Below, in pieces: positions 33,669-42,373 of a stretch of DNA of 64,000 nt. Positions within the stretch are counted from its first letter, which is position 1, and each line of letters starts with the position of its first letter. Both the position numbers and the translations under genes were made by a program. Source of the stretch: Croceivirga radicis (GTDB taxonomy: Bacteria > Bacteroidota > Bacteroidia > Flavobacteriales > Flavobacteriaceae); the NCBI RefSeq assembly GCF_002072105.2, contig NZ_MTBC01000009.1:99178-163177 (forward strand). Direction: 5' to 3'. A model generated the notes under the pieces. The model was given only the letters and a program-made list of their open reading frames with translations, ran no database searches and was not told the origin of the DNA.

Positions 33669-34862
33669 ATGAACCTTCATGAATACCAAGGCAAAGAGAT
33701 ATTAGCAAGTTTTGGAGTAAGGATACAACGCGGAATTGTTGCACACAATGCAAAAGAAGCTGTAGATGCTGCCAAACAACTAACCCAAGAAACAGGCACA
33801 GGATGGCATGTTATCAAAGCCCAGGTCCACGCAGGTGGCCGTGGTAAAGGTGGTGGTGTAAAGTTGGCCAAAAACCTTAAAGAGGTAGAAGAATTGGCAG
33901 GTAACATTATTGGAATGAATTTGGTTACTCCACAAACCTCTGCTGAGGGTAAAAAAGTACACCAAGTATTAGTTGCAGAAGATGTGTATTATCCTGGTGA
34001 TAGTGAAACAAGTGAATTTTACGTTTCCGTTCTTTTAAACAGAGGTACTGGTAGAAATATGATCATGTACTCTACAGAAGGAGGAATGGATATTGAAGAA
34101 GTTGCGGAAAAAACACCACACCTAATTTTTACGGAAGAGATAGACCCGGCAACCGGTCTTTTACCATTCCAAGCCAGAAAAGTTGCCTTTAATCTAGGTT
34201 TGTCTGGTACCGCATTTAAAGAAATGGTGAAGTTTATTTCTGCACTATATAAAGCGTACGTGGAAAGTGATTCTAGTATGTTTGAAATTAATCCGGTACT
34301 TAAAACGTCTGATGATAAGATCATGGCTGTAGATGCCAAGGTTACTATTGATGATAATGCTTTGTATCGTAGAAAGAATTATGCTGAAATGCGCGACCTA
34401 AGGGAGGAAAACCCAATTGAGGTTGAAGCCAAAGCCGTAGGTCTAAATTATGTAGATTTAGATGGTAACGTAGGTTGTATGGTAAACGGAGCTGGTTTGG
34501 CCATGGCAACTATGGATTTGATTAAAATGGCTGGGGGTGAACCTGCAAACTTTTTGGACGTAGGTGGTACTGCAGATGCAAAAAGAGTAGAGGAGGCTTT
34601 CAGGATTATTTTAAAAGACCCTAACGTAAAGGCTATCCTTATCAATATTTTTGGTGGTATTGTACGTTGTGATCGTGTTGCCCAAGGTGTTGTAGATGCC
34701 TATAAAAATATGGGAGATGCCATCCAGGTTCCAATTATCGTGCGTTTGCAAGGAACCAATGCAGAACTGGCCAAAGAGATTATAGATAATTCTGGTCTTG
34801 CGGTACACTCTGCCGTACAGTTTCAAGAAGCTGCGGATAAAGTTAAAGAAGTATTGGCATAA
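33669..34862 (+). CDS. sucC: Succinyl-CoA synthetase (ADP-forming) beta subunit
   Basis: A 397-residue TCA-cycle enzyme subunit. The N-terminal ATP-grasp domain starts MNLHEYQGKEILASFGV and includes VIKAQVHAGGRGKGGGVKLAK; metal-binding residues lie in FEINPVL and DAKVTIDDNALYR. The C-terminal ligase domain includes VNGAGLAMATMD, GGEPANFLDVGG and ILINIFGGIVRCD. The alpha subunit gene (sucD) is not adjacent, as is common in Bacteroidota. It has its own promoter and a strong terminator. Confidence 0.96.
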   Translation: MNLHEYQGKEILASFGVRIQRGIVAHNAKEAVDAAKQLTQETGTGWHVIKAQVHAGGRGKGGGVKLAKNLKEVEELAGNIIGMNLVTPQTSAEGKKVHQVLVAEDVYYPGDSETSEFYVSVLLNRGTGRNMIMYSTEGGMDIEEVAEKTPHLIFTEEIDPATGLLPFQARKVAFNLGLSGTAFKEMVKFISALYKAYVESDSSMFEINPVLKTSDDKIMAVDAKVTIDDNALYRRKNYAEMRDLREENPIEVEAKAVGLNYVDLDGNVGCMVNGAGLAMATMDLIKMAGGEPANFLDVGGTADAKRVEEAFRIILKDPNVKAILINIFGGIVRCDRVAQGVVDAYKNMGDAIQVPIIVRLQGTNAELAKEIIDNSGLAVHSAVQFQEAADKVKEVLA

Positions 34863-34883
34863 GCCTTACCAATTATAAATTCA

Positions 34884-34918
34884 AAGGGGTAATGTTTTCG
34901 TAACATTACCCCTTTTTT
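34884..34918 (+). terminator. Terminator after sucC
   Basis: Stem AAAGGGGTAATGTT / AACATTACCCCTTT capped by a TTCG tetraloop and followed by T-run, 22 bases past the sucC stop. Confidence 0.92.
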
Positions 34919-35266
34919 ATTTTCATTACGTTCTAGCTTTAAAACTAAATTCTACTAACTCTTGAATGTGTTTTGATGGTTATAATGTGTTAAATAGTGT
35001 AAACCTTTTACCATAATCTTAAAGGGTTTGTCTCCTGCAAATTTTACCATAAAGTTTAGGCAATCGTTATCAAATTTAATCTTGTATTAAATGAAGCGGC
35101 AACTCTTTTTTTAAAATATGGTCTACGCTAATTTTGACCTGTGAATAACGATAAGGGGTGGAATGCAAAAATTGTGTTAAAGGGCAATTTAACTGTAACA
35201 TTATCATTTTTGCGCCGTCTTTATAGCATATTCATCAATTAATCAATTAATAAAAACGAATTTATC
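34919..35266 (+). other. 348-base gene-free stretch
   Basis: AT-rich intergenic DNA between the sucC terminator and the small secreted-protein gene. No ORF with coding character, RNA gene or clear inverted repeat was seen. The 3' end contains CATTTTTG (35205-35212), one mismatch from the -7 consensus, 54 bases before the next ATG. The remainder could hold an untranslated leader or a small RNA, but nothing in the sequence supports one. Confidence 0.6.
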
Positions 35267-35599
35267 ATGAGAAAAGTTAGTTTATTCTTCGCAACAGCAA
35301 TGTTATTTGCAGTAACCAGTTTATCTGCCAACACTACAGAGCCAATTAGTTTGGCCAAACAATTATCTAACGAAATTCACCAGATGTTAGATTTAAACAA
35401 TTTTAATATTGAAAATGACCTAACGGCCAACGTAAAGTTCACCATAAATCAAGACGGTGAAATTGTAGTGTTATCCGTAGATACTACTGACGATAGTTTA
35501 GAAAGATTTGTAAAAAGCAGGCTAAACTACCAAAAAGTGAAGGCAGAAGATGTAAAGGAAGGTAGGTATTACACCGTTCCTGTTCGTATTGCGGCGTAA
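35267..35599 (+). CDS. Small exported TonB-C-like protein
   Basis: A 110-residue protein with a signal peptide (cleavage near SLSAN) and a mature domain of about 85 residues that resembles a stand-alone TonB C-terminal fold: LTANVKFTINQDGEIVVLSVDT, then RFVKSRLNYQKV and YYTVPVRI. It lacks the transmembrane anchor and proline-rich linker of TonB, so energy transduction is unlikely. The resemblance is by eye and needs a profile search. It is monocistronic, with a terminator 28 bases downstream. Confidence 0.72.
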   Translation: MRKVSLFFATAMLFAVTSLSANTTEPISLAKQLSNEIHQMLDLNNFNIENDLTANVKFTINQDGEIVVLSVDTTDDSLERFVKSRLNYQKVKAEDVKEGRYYTVPVRIAA

Positions 35600-35626
35600 A
35601 AAACTGTAATTATTTGAGTTAGCTAG

Positions 35627-35654
35627 AAAATCCTGATTTGTTCAGGATTTTTTT
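35627..35654 (+). terminator. Terminator after the TonB-C-like gene
   Basis: Stem AAAATCCTGA / TCAGGATTTT with a 5-base loop followed by T-run. Confidence 0.88.
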
Positions 35655-35796
35655 GTGTCTTATTAGGAACCAAAAATCATTAAAAGTGACAAAAAGGCAG
35701 TGTTTTGCTGATAAAATCAGTCGAAATGACAGTATAATTCAATTGGTTTAATATTTGACTAGTAGTAAGTGTATTTGAAATTTAAAATGTAAAACC

Positions 35797-36219
35797 ATGA
35801 GTTTAGTAAAAAGAAATAATTTGATGTTACCTAATTTAATGACCGAGTTTTTTACTCCAGATTGGTTTGGAGGTATGGAAACCTATAAGAATGTTCCAGC
35901 GGTCAATATTATAGAAAATGATAAAGACTTTGCATTGGAACTAGCCTTACCAGGTTTTGTAAAGGAGGATTTTAATATTGAAGTAGACAACGATGTTTTG
36001 ACCATTTCTTCTGAAGTGGAAAGAGAAACGGAGGCTAAAGAGGACAATTATACCAGAAGGGAATTTAGAAAAGCTTCTTTTAAAAGAGCATTTACGTTGC
36101 CAGAAACCGTTAATACGGATACTATAAATGCTGCGTATGAAAATGGTATTTTACGATTGACTTTACCTAAGAAAGAAGAGTCCTTGCCAAAACCAAAACG
36201 GTTAATTCAAATAGGATAA
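35797..36219 (+). CDS. Hsp20/alpha-crystallin small heat-shock protein
   Basis: A 140-residue cytoplasmic chaperone. The alpha-crystallin domain spans about residues 32-130 (VPAVNIIENDKDFALELALPG, EDNYTRREFRKASFKRAFTLPE, AAYENGILRLTLPK). The C-terminal tail has an IxI-type motif (IQI) used in oligomer assembly. It binds unfolding proteins without ATP. The gene is monocistronic and converges with uvrB. A 7-of-8 -7 box (AATATTTG) lies in the upstream region. Confidence 0.94.
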   Translation: MSLVKRNNLMLPNLMTEFFTPDWFGGMETYKNVPAVNIIENDKDFALELALPGFVKEDFNIEVDNDVLTISSEVERETEAKEDNYTRREFRKASFKRAFTLPETVNTDTINAAYENGILRLTLPKKEESLPKPKRLIQIG

Positions 36220-36283
36220 AAATTTTGTGTTACACCAACTAAAGGTGTTTCATGATGGTTGGTTTGTTTAGTTGGTTAGTTTG

Positions 36284-36312
36284 GAAAAGCCCTGCATTTG
36301 CAGGGCTTTTCT
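36284..36312. terminator. Bidirectional terminator between hsp20 and uvrB
   Basis: Stem AAAAGCCCTGC / GCAGGGCTTTT with a 4-base loop between the convergent hsp20 (36219) and uvrB (36314) stops. Confidence 0.9.
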
Positions 36313-36313
36313 T

Positions 36314-38302
36314 TTATTCTTTTTCTTGTAATACTTTAATCTCATCCCGTAATTTGGCCGCTTCCATAAAATTAAGTTCTCTGGCCGCCTTTTCCATGGC
36401 TTTTCTCTTTTCTCGAATCAATTTGTCTTTTTGATCAGGAGTTAAATAGTCCAAATCTGGTTCGGCAGCTCTCATGGCTTCCTTCTCAAAATGATATGTT
36501 GAGACAGAGTTTTTAGCTAGAACATTATCCAAGCTTTTGTTCAATGCCTTTGGCGTTATGTTGTTTGCGGTATTGTAGTTTATTTGCTTCTCTCTACGGT
36601 AGTTGGTTTCGTCTATGGTTTTTTGCATGCTTTCTGTTATTTTATCCGCATACATTATGGCCTTGCCATTAAGGTTTCTAGCGGCCCTACCAACTGTTTG
36701 GGTAAGAGAACGGTTGCTTCTTAAAAACCCTTCTTTGTCTGCATCTAAAATGGCAACCAATGATACTTCTGGTAAATCCAAGCCTTCTCGCAATAGGTTT
36801 ACTCCCACCAAAACATCGAACAAACCTTTTCTCAAATCTTGCATTATTTCTACTCGCTCAAGGGTATCCACATCACTATGTATATACCTACAGCGTACAT
36901 CTATTCGTGTTAAGTACTTGGTTAATTCTTCTGCCATACGTTTGGTCAAAGTAGTTACCAGCGTACGTTCATCTAACTCTATACGAGATTGAATTTCCTC
37001 GATTAAATCGTCTATTTGATTTTCACTTGGCCTAACTTCTATAATGGGATCTAAGAGTCCGGTTGGGCGTATAATCTGTTCTACATAAACACCTTCGCTT
37101 AATTCCAATTCATAATCTGCCGGTGTGGCGCTAACATAAAGCGTTTGGTTCTGTAAGGCTTGAAATTCTTCGAACTTCAAAGGTCTATTGTCCAGGGCAG
37201 CAGGCAATCTAAAGCCATATTCCACTAAATTCTCTTTTCTGGAGCGGTCACCACCATACATAGCATGTACCTGGGGTATGGTAACGTGGCTTTCATCTAT
37301 TACCATTAAATAATCCTCCGGAAAATAATCTAACAAGCAAAAGGGCCTAGTACCCGGTTTTCTACCATCTAAATACCTAGAATAGTTTTCTATACCGGAG
37401 CAATAGCCCAATTCACGAATCATTTCTAAATCAAAATTGGTACGCTCCTCTAAACGTTTGGCTTCTAATGGTCTCCCAATTTCCTTAAAATAATCTATTT
37501 GCTTTACCAAATCATCTTGAATTTCCCGTATGGCGTTTTGTAATACGTCCGGAGAGGTTACAAACATGTTGGCCGGATATATGTTTAACGATTCGTAGAT
37601 TTCCAGAACCGTATTGTTATGTGGGTCTAAGGCTTCTATTTCTTCAATTTCATCTCCAAAAAAATGGATTCTAAAAGCATGGTCTGCATAACCGGGAAAT
37701 ACATCTACTACATCACCCTTAACCCTAAAATTTCCGTTTCTAAAATCGGCCGTGGTCCTAGCATAAAGACTTTGTACCAATTGCTTAAGAAATTTAGTTC
37801 TAGAAATTACTTGGTCCCTGTGTATGGTTATTACGTTTTTTTGGAATTCTATTGGGTTGCCAATCCCGTATAAACAGGATACGGAGGCTACTACAAGTAC
37901 GTCTCTACGGCCAGATAGGAGAGATGAAGTAGTACTTAACCTTAGTTTTTCTATATCCTCATTTATGGATAAATCCTTTTCTATGTAGGTACCGCTTGTG
38001 GGTATGTATGCTTCTGGCTGATAATAGTCATAGTAAGACACAAAATATTCAACCGCGTTGTTTGGAAAAAACTGCTTAAACTCTGAGTACAGCTGTGCGG
38101 CCAAGGTTTTATTATGTGCCAAAACCAAAGTAGGTTTTTGTACCTCTACCACTACATTGGCCACAGTAAACGTTTTACCGGAACCCGTAACGCCTAATAG
38201 GGTTTGATGCGGGTCTCCGGATGCTATACCTTTTACCAATTGTTTTATTGCTTGCGGCTGATCGCCGGTGGGCTTAAATTCGGATACTACGTTGAATTTC
38301 AT
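36314..38302 (-). CDS. uvrB: Excinuclease ABC subunit B
   Basis: A 662-residue DNA helicase-like subunit of nucleotide excision repair. Motifs include Walker A GVTGSGKTFTVANV, the beta-hairpin region YYDYYQPEAYIP, helicase motif II DESHVTIPQ, GVNLLREGLDLPEVSLVAILDADKEGF, QTVGRAARN and the C-terminal UVR domain (KRKAMEKAARELNFMEAAKLRDEI) that contacts UvrC. Length is normal. It is monocistronic and stands alone here; uvrA and uvrC are not in the window. Confidence 0.97.
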   Translation of the reverse strand: MKFNVVSEFKPTGDQPQAIKQLVKGIASGDPHQTLLGVTGSGKTFTVANVVVEVQKPTLVLAHNKTLAAQLYSEFKQFFPNNAVEYFVSYYDYYQPEAYIPTSGTYIEKDLSINEDIEKLRLSTTSSLLSGRRDVLVVASVSCLYGIGNPIEFQKNVITIHRDQVISRTKFLKQLVQSLYARTTADFRNGNFRVKGDVVDVFPGYADHAFRIHFFGDEIEEIEALDPHNNTVLEIYESLNIYPANMFVTSPDVLQNAIREIQDDLVKQIDYFKEIGRPLEAKRLEERTNFDLEMIRELGYCSGIENYSRYLDGRKPGTRPFCLLDYFPEDYLMVIDESHVTIPQVHAMYGGDRSRKENLVEYGFRLPAALDNRPLKFEEFQALQNQTLYVSATPADYELELSEGVYVEQIIRPTGLLDPIIEVRPSENQIDDLIEEIQSRIELDERTLVTTLTKRMAEELTKYLTRIDVRCRYIHSDVDTLERVEIMQDLRKGLFDVLVGVNLLREGLDLPEVSLVAILDADKEGFLRSNRSLTQTVGRAARNLNGKAIMYADKITESMQKTIDETNYRREKQINYNTANNITPKALNKSLDNVLAKNSVSTYHFEKEAMRAAEPDLDYLTPDQKDKLIREKRKAMEKAARELNFMEAAKLRDEIKVLQEKE

Positions 38303-38369
38303 ACCGTAAAGATACGAAGGGTCTTGGTACTAGTATTCTAACTAAATGTTAGCATTTAAGTTTTTATGA

Positions 38370-39203
38370 TTATAAATCTCTTTTCTTTAGAAGTGCATAA
38401 GATCCGTAGATAAAAATTCCAGTCCATACCATTACAATTAGTACCTCGTGAAAATAAACGTGGTAATCTAATTTAAACGATTCGCCAACTTGGTTAGCAA
38501 CGTTTTGTACGGCACTTAAACGTGTAAAGGGTTCTTTAATTAAGTTGAACATGGAATTTAATGGGAAAAAGCCCATGACAAAATCAGTTCCAGTACCATC
38601 TAATAGTTTCCAACGGATTAAACCTCTTACAATTCCTTCTAAAATTTGCCATAAGAAAAGAAACCCCAATGCAAAAGCAGAGCGCTTTACCAAGATGCCC
38701 AAGAACAAACAAAAACTGAAAAAGCCAACTAACTTTATAAAGAAAGCCAATAAAAACTCCAAATCTGAGAAGATAATAGAAAATTCATTGTAATCTGAAT
38801 AGGCTAAACCTAAAATAAGGGAGACCACAAAAACAAAAATTGTGGATATGGCCGCAAAAGTAAGTACGGTCAAAAATTTAGATAGAATAAATTCTTTCTT
38901 GGAAAGCCCATCTATTAAATTCTGTTTTATGGTTTTGTTGCTATACTCATTGGCCATCATTGAGACAATAACAATTGCCAAGAACAACTTAAAGAAGGCG
39001 GTAATAAACGTATTAAAGTGCCAGATATAAGGGAAGTTAAATATGCCTTGTTCCGCTAGGTGAAATTTAATTGGACCAATATCAAATTTTATGGCCGCAA
39101 CTAGCGCAATTGATGTTAACAAAACAAAGTAAGATAAGATTAGCACCTTGCTAGCCCTATTGTTCCATAATTTTATAAATTCTATTTGTAATAAGCGTAT
39201 CAT
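38370..39203 (-). CDS. ABC-2 type transporter permease
   Basis: A 277-residue inner-membrane protein with about six transmembrane helices (first helix VLILSYFVLLTSIALVAAI; last VLIVMVWTGIFIYGSYALL) and the ABC-2 permease pattern with MANEYSNKTIKQNLIDGLSKKEF between helices 2 and 3. The start overlaps the stop of the ATPase gene by ATGA, so the two are translationally coupled. Substrate is unknown; similar pairs export antibiotics, peptides or lipids. Confidence 0.88.
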   Translation of the reverse strand: MIRLLQIEFIKLWNNRASKVLILSYFVLLTSIALVAAIKFDIGPIKFHLAEQGIFNFPYIWHFNTFITAFFKLFLAIVIVSMMANEYSNKTIKQNLIDGLSKKEFILSKFLTVLTFAAISTIFVFVVSLILGLAYSDYNEFSIIFSDLEFLLAFFIKLVGFFSFCLFLGILVKRSAFALGFLFLWQILEGIVRGLIRWKLLDGTGTDFVMGFFPLNSMFNLIKEPFTRLSAVQNVANQVGESFKLDYHVYFHEVLIVMVWTGIFIYGSYALLKKRDL

Positions 39204-40102
39204 GATTGGCGGTTTTTGGTTAGGGTTAAAAATTGTTCTTCTAGACTTTCTTTACGTTTAACCAAATGGGAAAGCAGAATGCCTTGATCCATGACCAGCT
39301 TATTTAGTTCGCCAGCATCTAATTCTTCTTTTAAATAGGCCGTAAGTAGCCCGTTAAACTCCTCTATTTTTCCAAAACTGGCATGTTTTTCCAAAAAGGT
39401 TTTCAACTGTATTTGGTCATTGGCGGCCAAAACAAAGTAACCATGACTAGCTAATAGGCCGTCTACAGGGCCAGCATAGAGTTTTACGCCTTTTCTTAGA
39501 ATAACAACATGGCTACAAACTTTTTCTACCTCATCCAAAAGATGGGATGCCAATAAAATTGTAGTGCCTTGATTCGCAATTTTTTTGATTATTTCTCTAA
39601 TTTGATGTATCCCTTCTGGATCCAAGCCGTTGGTGGGTTCATCTAAGATGAGAATTTCAGGGTCATTAAGTAGGGCAGAGGCTATAGCCAAACGTTGCTT
39701 CATACCCAAAGAATAGGTTCTAAACTTACTATTTTTACGCTCTAAAAGACCTACTAGGGCCAGTTTCTCTTCTATTTTTTCTTCTGAAACTTCTTTGATT
39801 TTACAGACTAACCTCAAATTTTGAATTGCTGTCATGTATGGATAGAAGTTGGGCCGTTCTATTATGGCACCTACTTTTTTTAGGGCTTCATGGGTAGAAG
39901 TTTCTCCATTAAACCAACTAAAAGATCCACTGGTCTTATTTACTACATTTAAAATTATGCCCAATGTGGTAGATTTTCCGCTACCATTTGGACCTAGAAT
40001 GCCATAAACATTACCTTTTTCTATGCTGAAAGAAAGGTCGTTTACCGCTACTAAGGGGCCAAATTTTTTGGTAAGGTTGGTAACCGTAAGAATTGTATTC
40101 AA
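39200..40102 (-). CDS. ABC transporter ATPase (ABC-2 type)
   Basis: A 300-residue ATPase with Walker A GPNGSGKSTT, signature YSLGMKQR, Walker B ILILDEPTNGLDPEG and H-loop LLASHLLDEV. A C-terminal extension of about 80 residues is typical of ABC-2 drug/peptide exporters. The start is TTG at 40102; no in-frame ATG precedes Walker A, and MNTILTVTNLTKKFG fits the family N-terminus. It forms an operon with the permease. Confidence 0.92.
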   Translation of the reverse strand: MNTILTVTNLTKKFGPLVAVNDLSFSIEKGNVYGILGPNGSGKSTTLGIILNVVNKTSGSFSWFNGETSTHEALKKVGAIIERPNFYPYMTAIQNLRLVCKIKEVSEEKIEEKLALVGLLERKNSKFRTYSLGMKQRLAIASALLNDPEILILDEPTNGLDPEGIHQIREIIKKIANQGTTILLASHLLDEVEKVCSHVVILRKGVKLYAGPVDGLLASHGYFVLAANDQIQLKTFLEKHASFGKIEEFNGLLTAYLKEELDAGELNKLVMDQGILLSHLVKRKESLEEQFLTLTKNRQS

Positions 40103-40168
40103 AACTCGTTTTATTTTGATTGATTGTACCTACTTGACGAGTCCTGATTAAAATTGTTACAAAACTTT

Positions 40169-42229
40169 TTAACTTTTGTTTACCCTTACAGTAATTCGTC
40201 TATTGGTAATTACCGTTTGTGGAGCTTGAAAGTTTACAGTTATGGTTTCTGATGGGTCATCTGTAGTAATATTTGCGTCTACTTGGTCTTGCGCATTACT
40301 AATGGTATTGGTGTATGTTGCCGTTTGGGTATAAATGTCTGGTAAGGACACTTTTGTTAGTAATGTCAAGGTTTCCAAATCACCGCTATTCATAGTACCT
40401 ATGTTCCAATTAGGATAATTAAAGCTTCCTTTAGTTTGGCTAGCGGACAATAAGCTTATGCCATCTGGTAATACGTCTGTTAAAACTACATTGGTTATAG
40501 GATCTCTACCTAAACTCTCTACGGTAATGGTAAAGGTTACGTTGTTACCATTGCCTACCGTGTTTTGATTGGCCGTTTTCCTAATCACTACATCCGGGTC
40601 ACAATAATAAGCTTGTAAGGGTTGGCTATCGTATGTACAGCCCCCTTTGGTTACCCTTACAAAATAATCGCCAGCTCTAGTAGGGGTATAGGTAGATGCG
40701 TTGGCTCCTGCTATTAACAAACCATTTTCAAACCATTGATAATCGTCAAAATTCGCATCCACTACTTCAACCTGGGCGGTAGGTAGGCAACCACCACCAG
40801 TAACTTGCAAATCTACTTCTGGTACCGTATCAAAACCAGAAAAATATCCTGCAATACCACGTGCTCCATTAAATCCAATGAAACCTACCGCGATTGGTCC
40901 AGTTGAGTTTACACTTACGTTCCCAGTTAAATTGGGTACATAAAATGTTTTCCAAAGACCTGTTCCCGTAACGGTATTTGCAGGGGGTAATGCTACATTA
41001 CCATTACCATCCGTAACCGTTATGTTGGCATCTGGTGTAGATGTTGAAGCTATTATGGTAACACCGCCGGTAACCGTAACGCCTGCTGCGTTTCTTATGT
41101 CTGGAATGTTGTCCATGGTATCTGGAAGTAGACAGTTTACGGGTGCAACAAAATTTAAGCCTTGTGTATATGCAGCGGTAGAACCGCCCATACATTGGTA
41201 TGCATATGCATCTTTTGAGGTTGTAACATACATGTTGGCCCCTACCGTATTAGAAGAATAATTTGAACTAGGAATTTCAAAAAACTCTCCGTTGTTAATA
41301 GTGGCAATAGGCGTGGTAGCCCCATTAACGTAAATGGCCGTATTGTTTTGGGTTGCAATGATTAAGGGGAACTCGGTCCAGCCATTGGCGTTTCCGTTAC
41401 CTCGTATAAAAACATATTCTTTGCCCAATCTGTTTTCTGGTACAGGTTGGTCAATACCAGCATCTCTATTACTGTTATTTGCTTGTCTACCATAGTTCAT
41501 AGAACCATTGCTAATGACAATATCTTTATCAGCAACTATGGAAGCACCTATCCAACCTTCGCTTTGGGCCAAAGAAAAATTGTTTCCTAAATAGGCTTCA
41601 AAAACAAAAGATTCATTTGCGTTTAATGTAATTTGATAAGAATCATTGGTTAGGGCAGAAACGTTATTTCCAGATCTAAAAACACAATTTGGATCATAAC
41701 CAAAAACATCGATTGTAGTATTATCTTCAGTGGCCATAATACCCAAGGTATTTGATTTTGATGGATGTGTACCTAAATTGGGAACCCCACCCCATTTAAA
41801 CTGTGTTCCCATTGCCGTACGGCCTTTAGAGGTTAACGATGCTGCTTGGGAACCAGATCTACCCCTATAGTTTACATAAAAACGTTCGCCTCCGGTAGAT
41901 TCAAAACGAAGTCCAGCGTCTGTAATGACTATACCGGTATGGGCATTGTCTACCAAGGTTATATTATTGTCACCATTGGCCAAATTATACACTGCTGGTG
42001 CCGTATTTGATATGGTAAAGGAAGTTAATATTGCAGGATTAGTACCCCTATACACATTAACTGTAAATGGGGTGGTTTCTGGTGTGGATAAATGAATAGC
42101 TTGTTGTTGTATAGCTTGATTATTCTGTCCTTGCTTCAATGGCGGTAAATAATGCAAATCACTTAACTGAGCGTTGCCAATTGCCGCACACAATAACAAT
42201 ACTGTAAATAGTATTTTTTGAAAATTCAT
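40169..42229 (-). CDS. Secreted IgGFc-binding-like/DUF11 surface protein, paralogue of the adjacent giant protein
   Basis: A 686-residue protein with a signal peptide (cleavage near IGNA before QLSDLHYLPP). The first 480 residues are an IgGFc-binding-like N-terminal region (WGGVPNLGTHPSKSNTLGIM, IVISNGSMNYGRQ, AYAYQCMGG), followed by an Ig/PKD-like domain with Cys (ANFDDYQWFENG) and a DUF11 domain (TITVESLGRDPITNVVLTDVLPDGI). It matches residues 1 to about 680 of the 4253-residue neighbour throughout, so it arose by duplication. It has no SprB repeats and no T9SS type B domain; it ends TVITNRRITVRVNKS, so how it is secreted or anchored is unclear. Confidence 0.85.
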   Translation of the reverse strand: MNFQKILFTVLLLCAAIGNAQLSDLHYLPPLKQGQNNQAIQQQAIHLSTPETTPFTVNVYRGTNPAILTSFTISNTAPAVYNLANGDNNITLVDNAHTGIVITDAGLRFESTGGERFYVNYRGRSGSQAASLTSKGRTAMGTQFKWGGVPNLGTHPSKSNTLGIMATEDNTTIDVFGYDPNCVFRSGNNVSALTNDSYQITLNANESFVFEAYLGNNFSLAQSEGWIGASIVADKDIVISNGSMNYGRQANNSNRDAGIDQPVPENRLGKEYVFIRGNGNANGWTEFPLIIATQNNTAIYVNGATTPIATINNGEFFEIPSSNYSSNTVGANMYVTTSKDAYAYQCMGGSTAAYTQGLNFVAPVNCLLPDTMDNIPDIRNAAGVTVTGGVTIIASTSTPDANITVTDGNGNVALPPANTVTGTGLWKTFYVPNLTGNVSVNSTGPIAVGFIGFNGARGIAGYFSGFDTVPEVDLQVTGGGCLPTAQVEVVDANFDDYQWFENGLLIAGANASTYTPTRAGDYFVRVTKGGCTYDSQPLQAYYCDPDVVIRKTANQNTVGNGNNVTFTITVESLGRDPITNVVLTDVLPDGISLLSASQTKGSFNYPNWNIGTMNSGDLETLTLLTKVSLPDIYTQTATYTNTISNAQDQVDANITTDDPSETITVNFQAPQTVITNRRITVRVNKS

Positions 42230-42289
42230 TTTTAGTTTGTTCTATACATTTCAAAAAAACAAATACCAAGGTGAAAAATCAATTTTTAG

Positions 42290-42317
42290 TTGTAAAGGAA
42301 GGGTAAATAGTGGTTAA
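42290..42317 (-). promoter_or_regulatory. Upstream element shared by the two IgGFc-like genes, copy 1
   Basis: The plus strand reads TTGTAAAGGAAGGG ... TAGTGGTTAA about 60 bases upstream of the 686-residue gene. A close copy is found at 55204-55230, about 69 bases upstream of the giant gene. It is either a promoter or a regulatory site kept after duplication. Confidence 0.45.
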
Positions 42318-42322
42318 CGAAT

Positions 42323-42351
42323 AAAAAAAAGGCAATCTTTTAAGATTGCCC
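42323..42351 (-). terminator. Terminator after the giant gene
   Basis: Stem GGCAATCTT / AAGATTGCC with a 2-base centre and, on the minus strand, a run of eight T, 23 bases past the stop at 42374. Confidence 0.88.
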
Positions 42352-42373
42352 TTACTATCTGTTATTTATCATT

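Noticed and set aside
34919..35266. Small ORF in the gene-free stretch (start near 35089)
   Set aside because: It encodes only seven codons before a stop and has no supporting signal.
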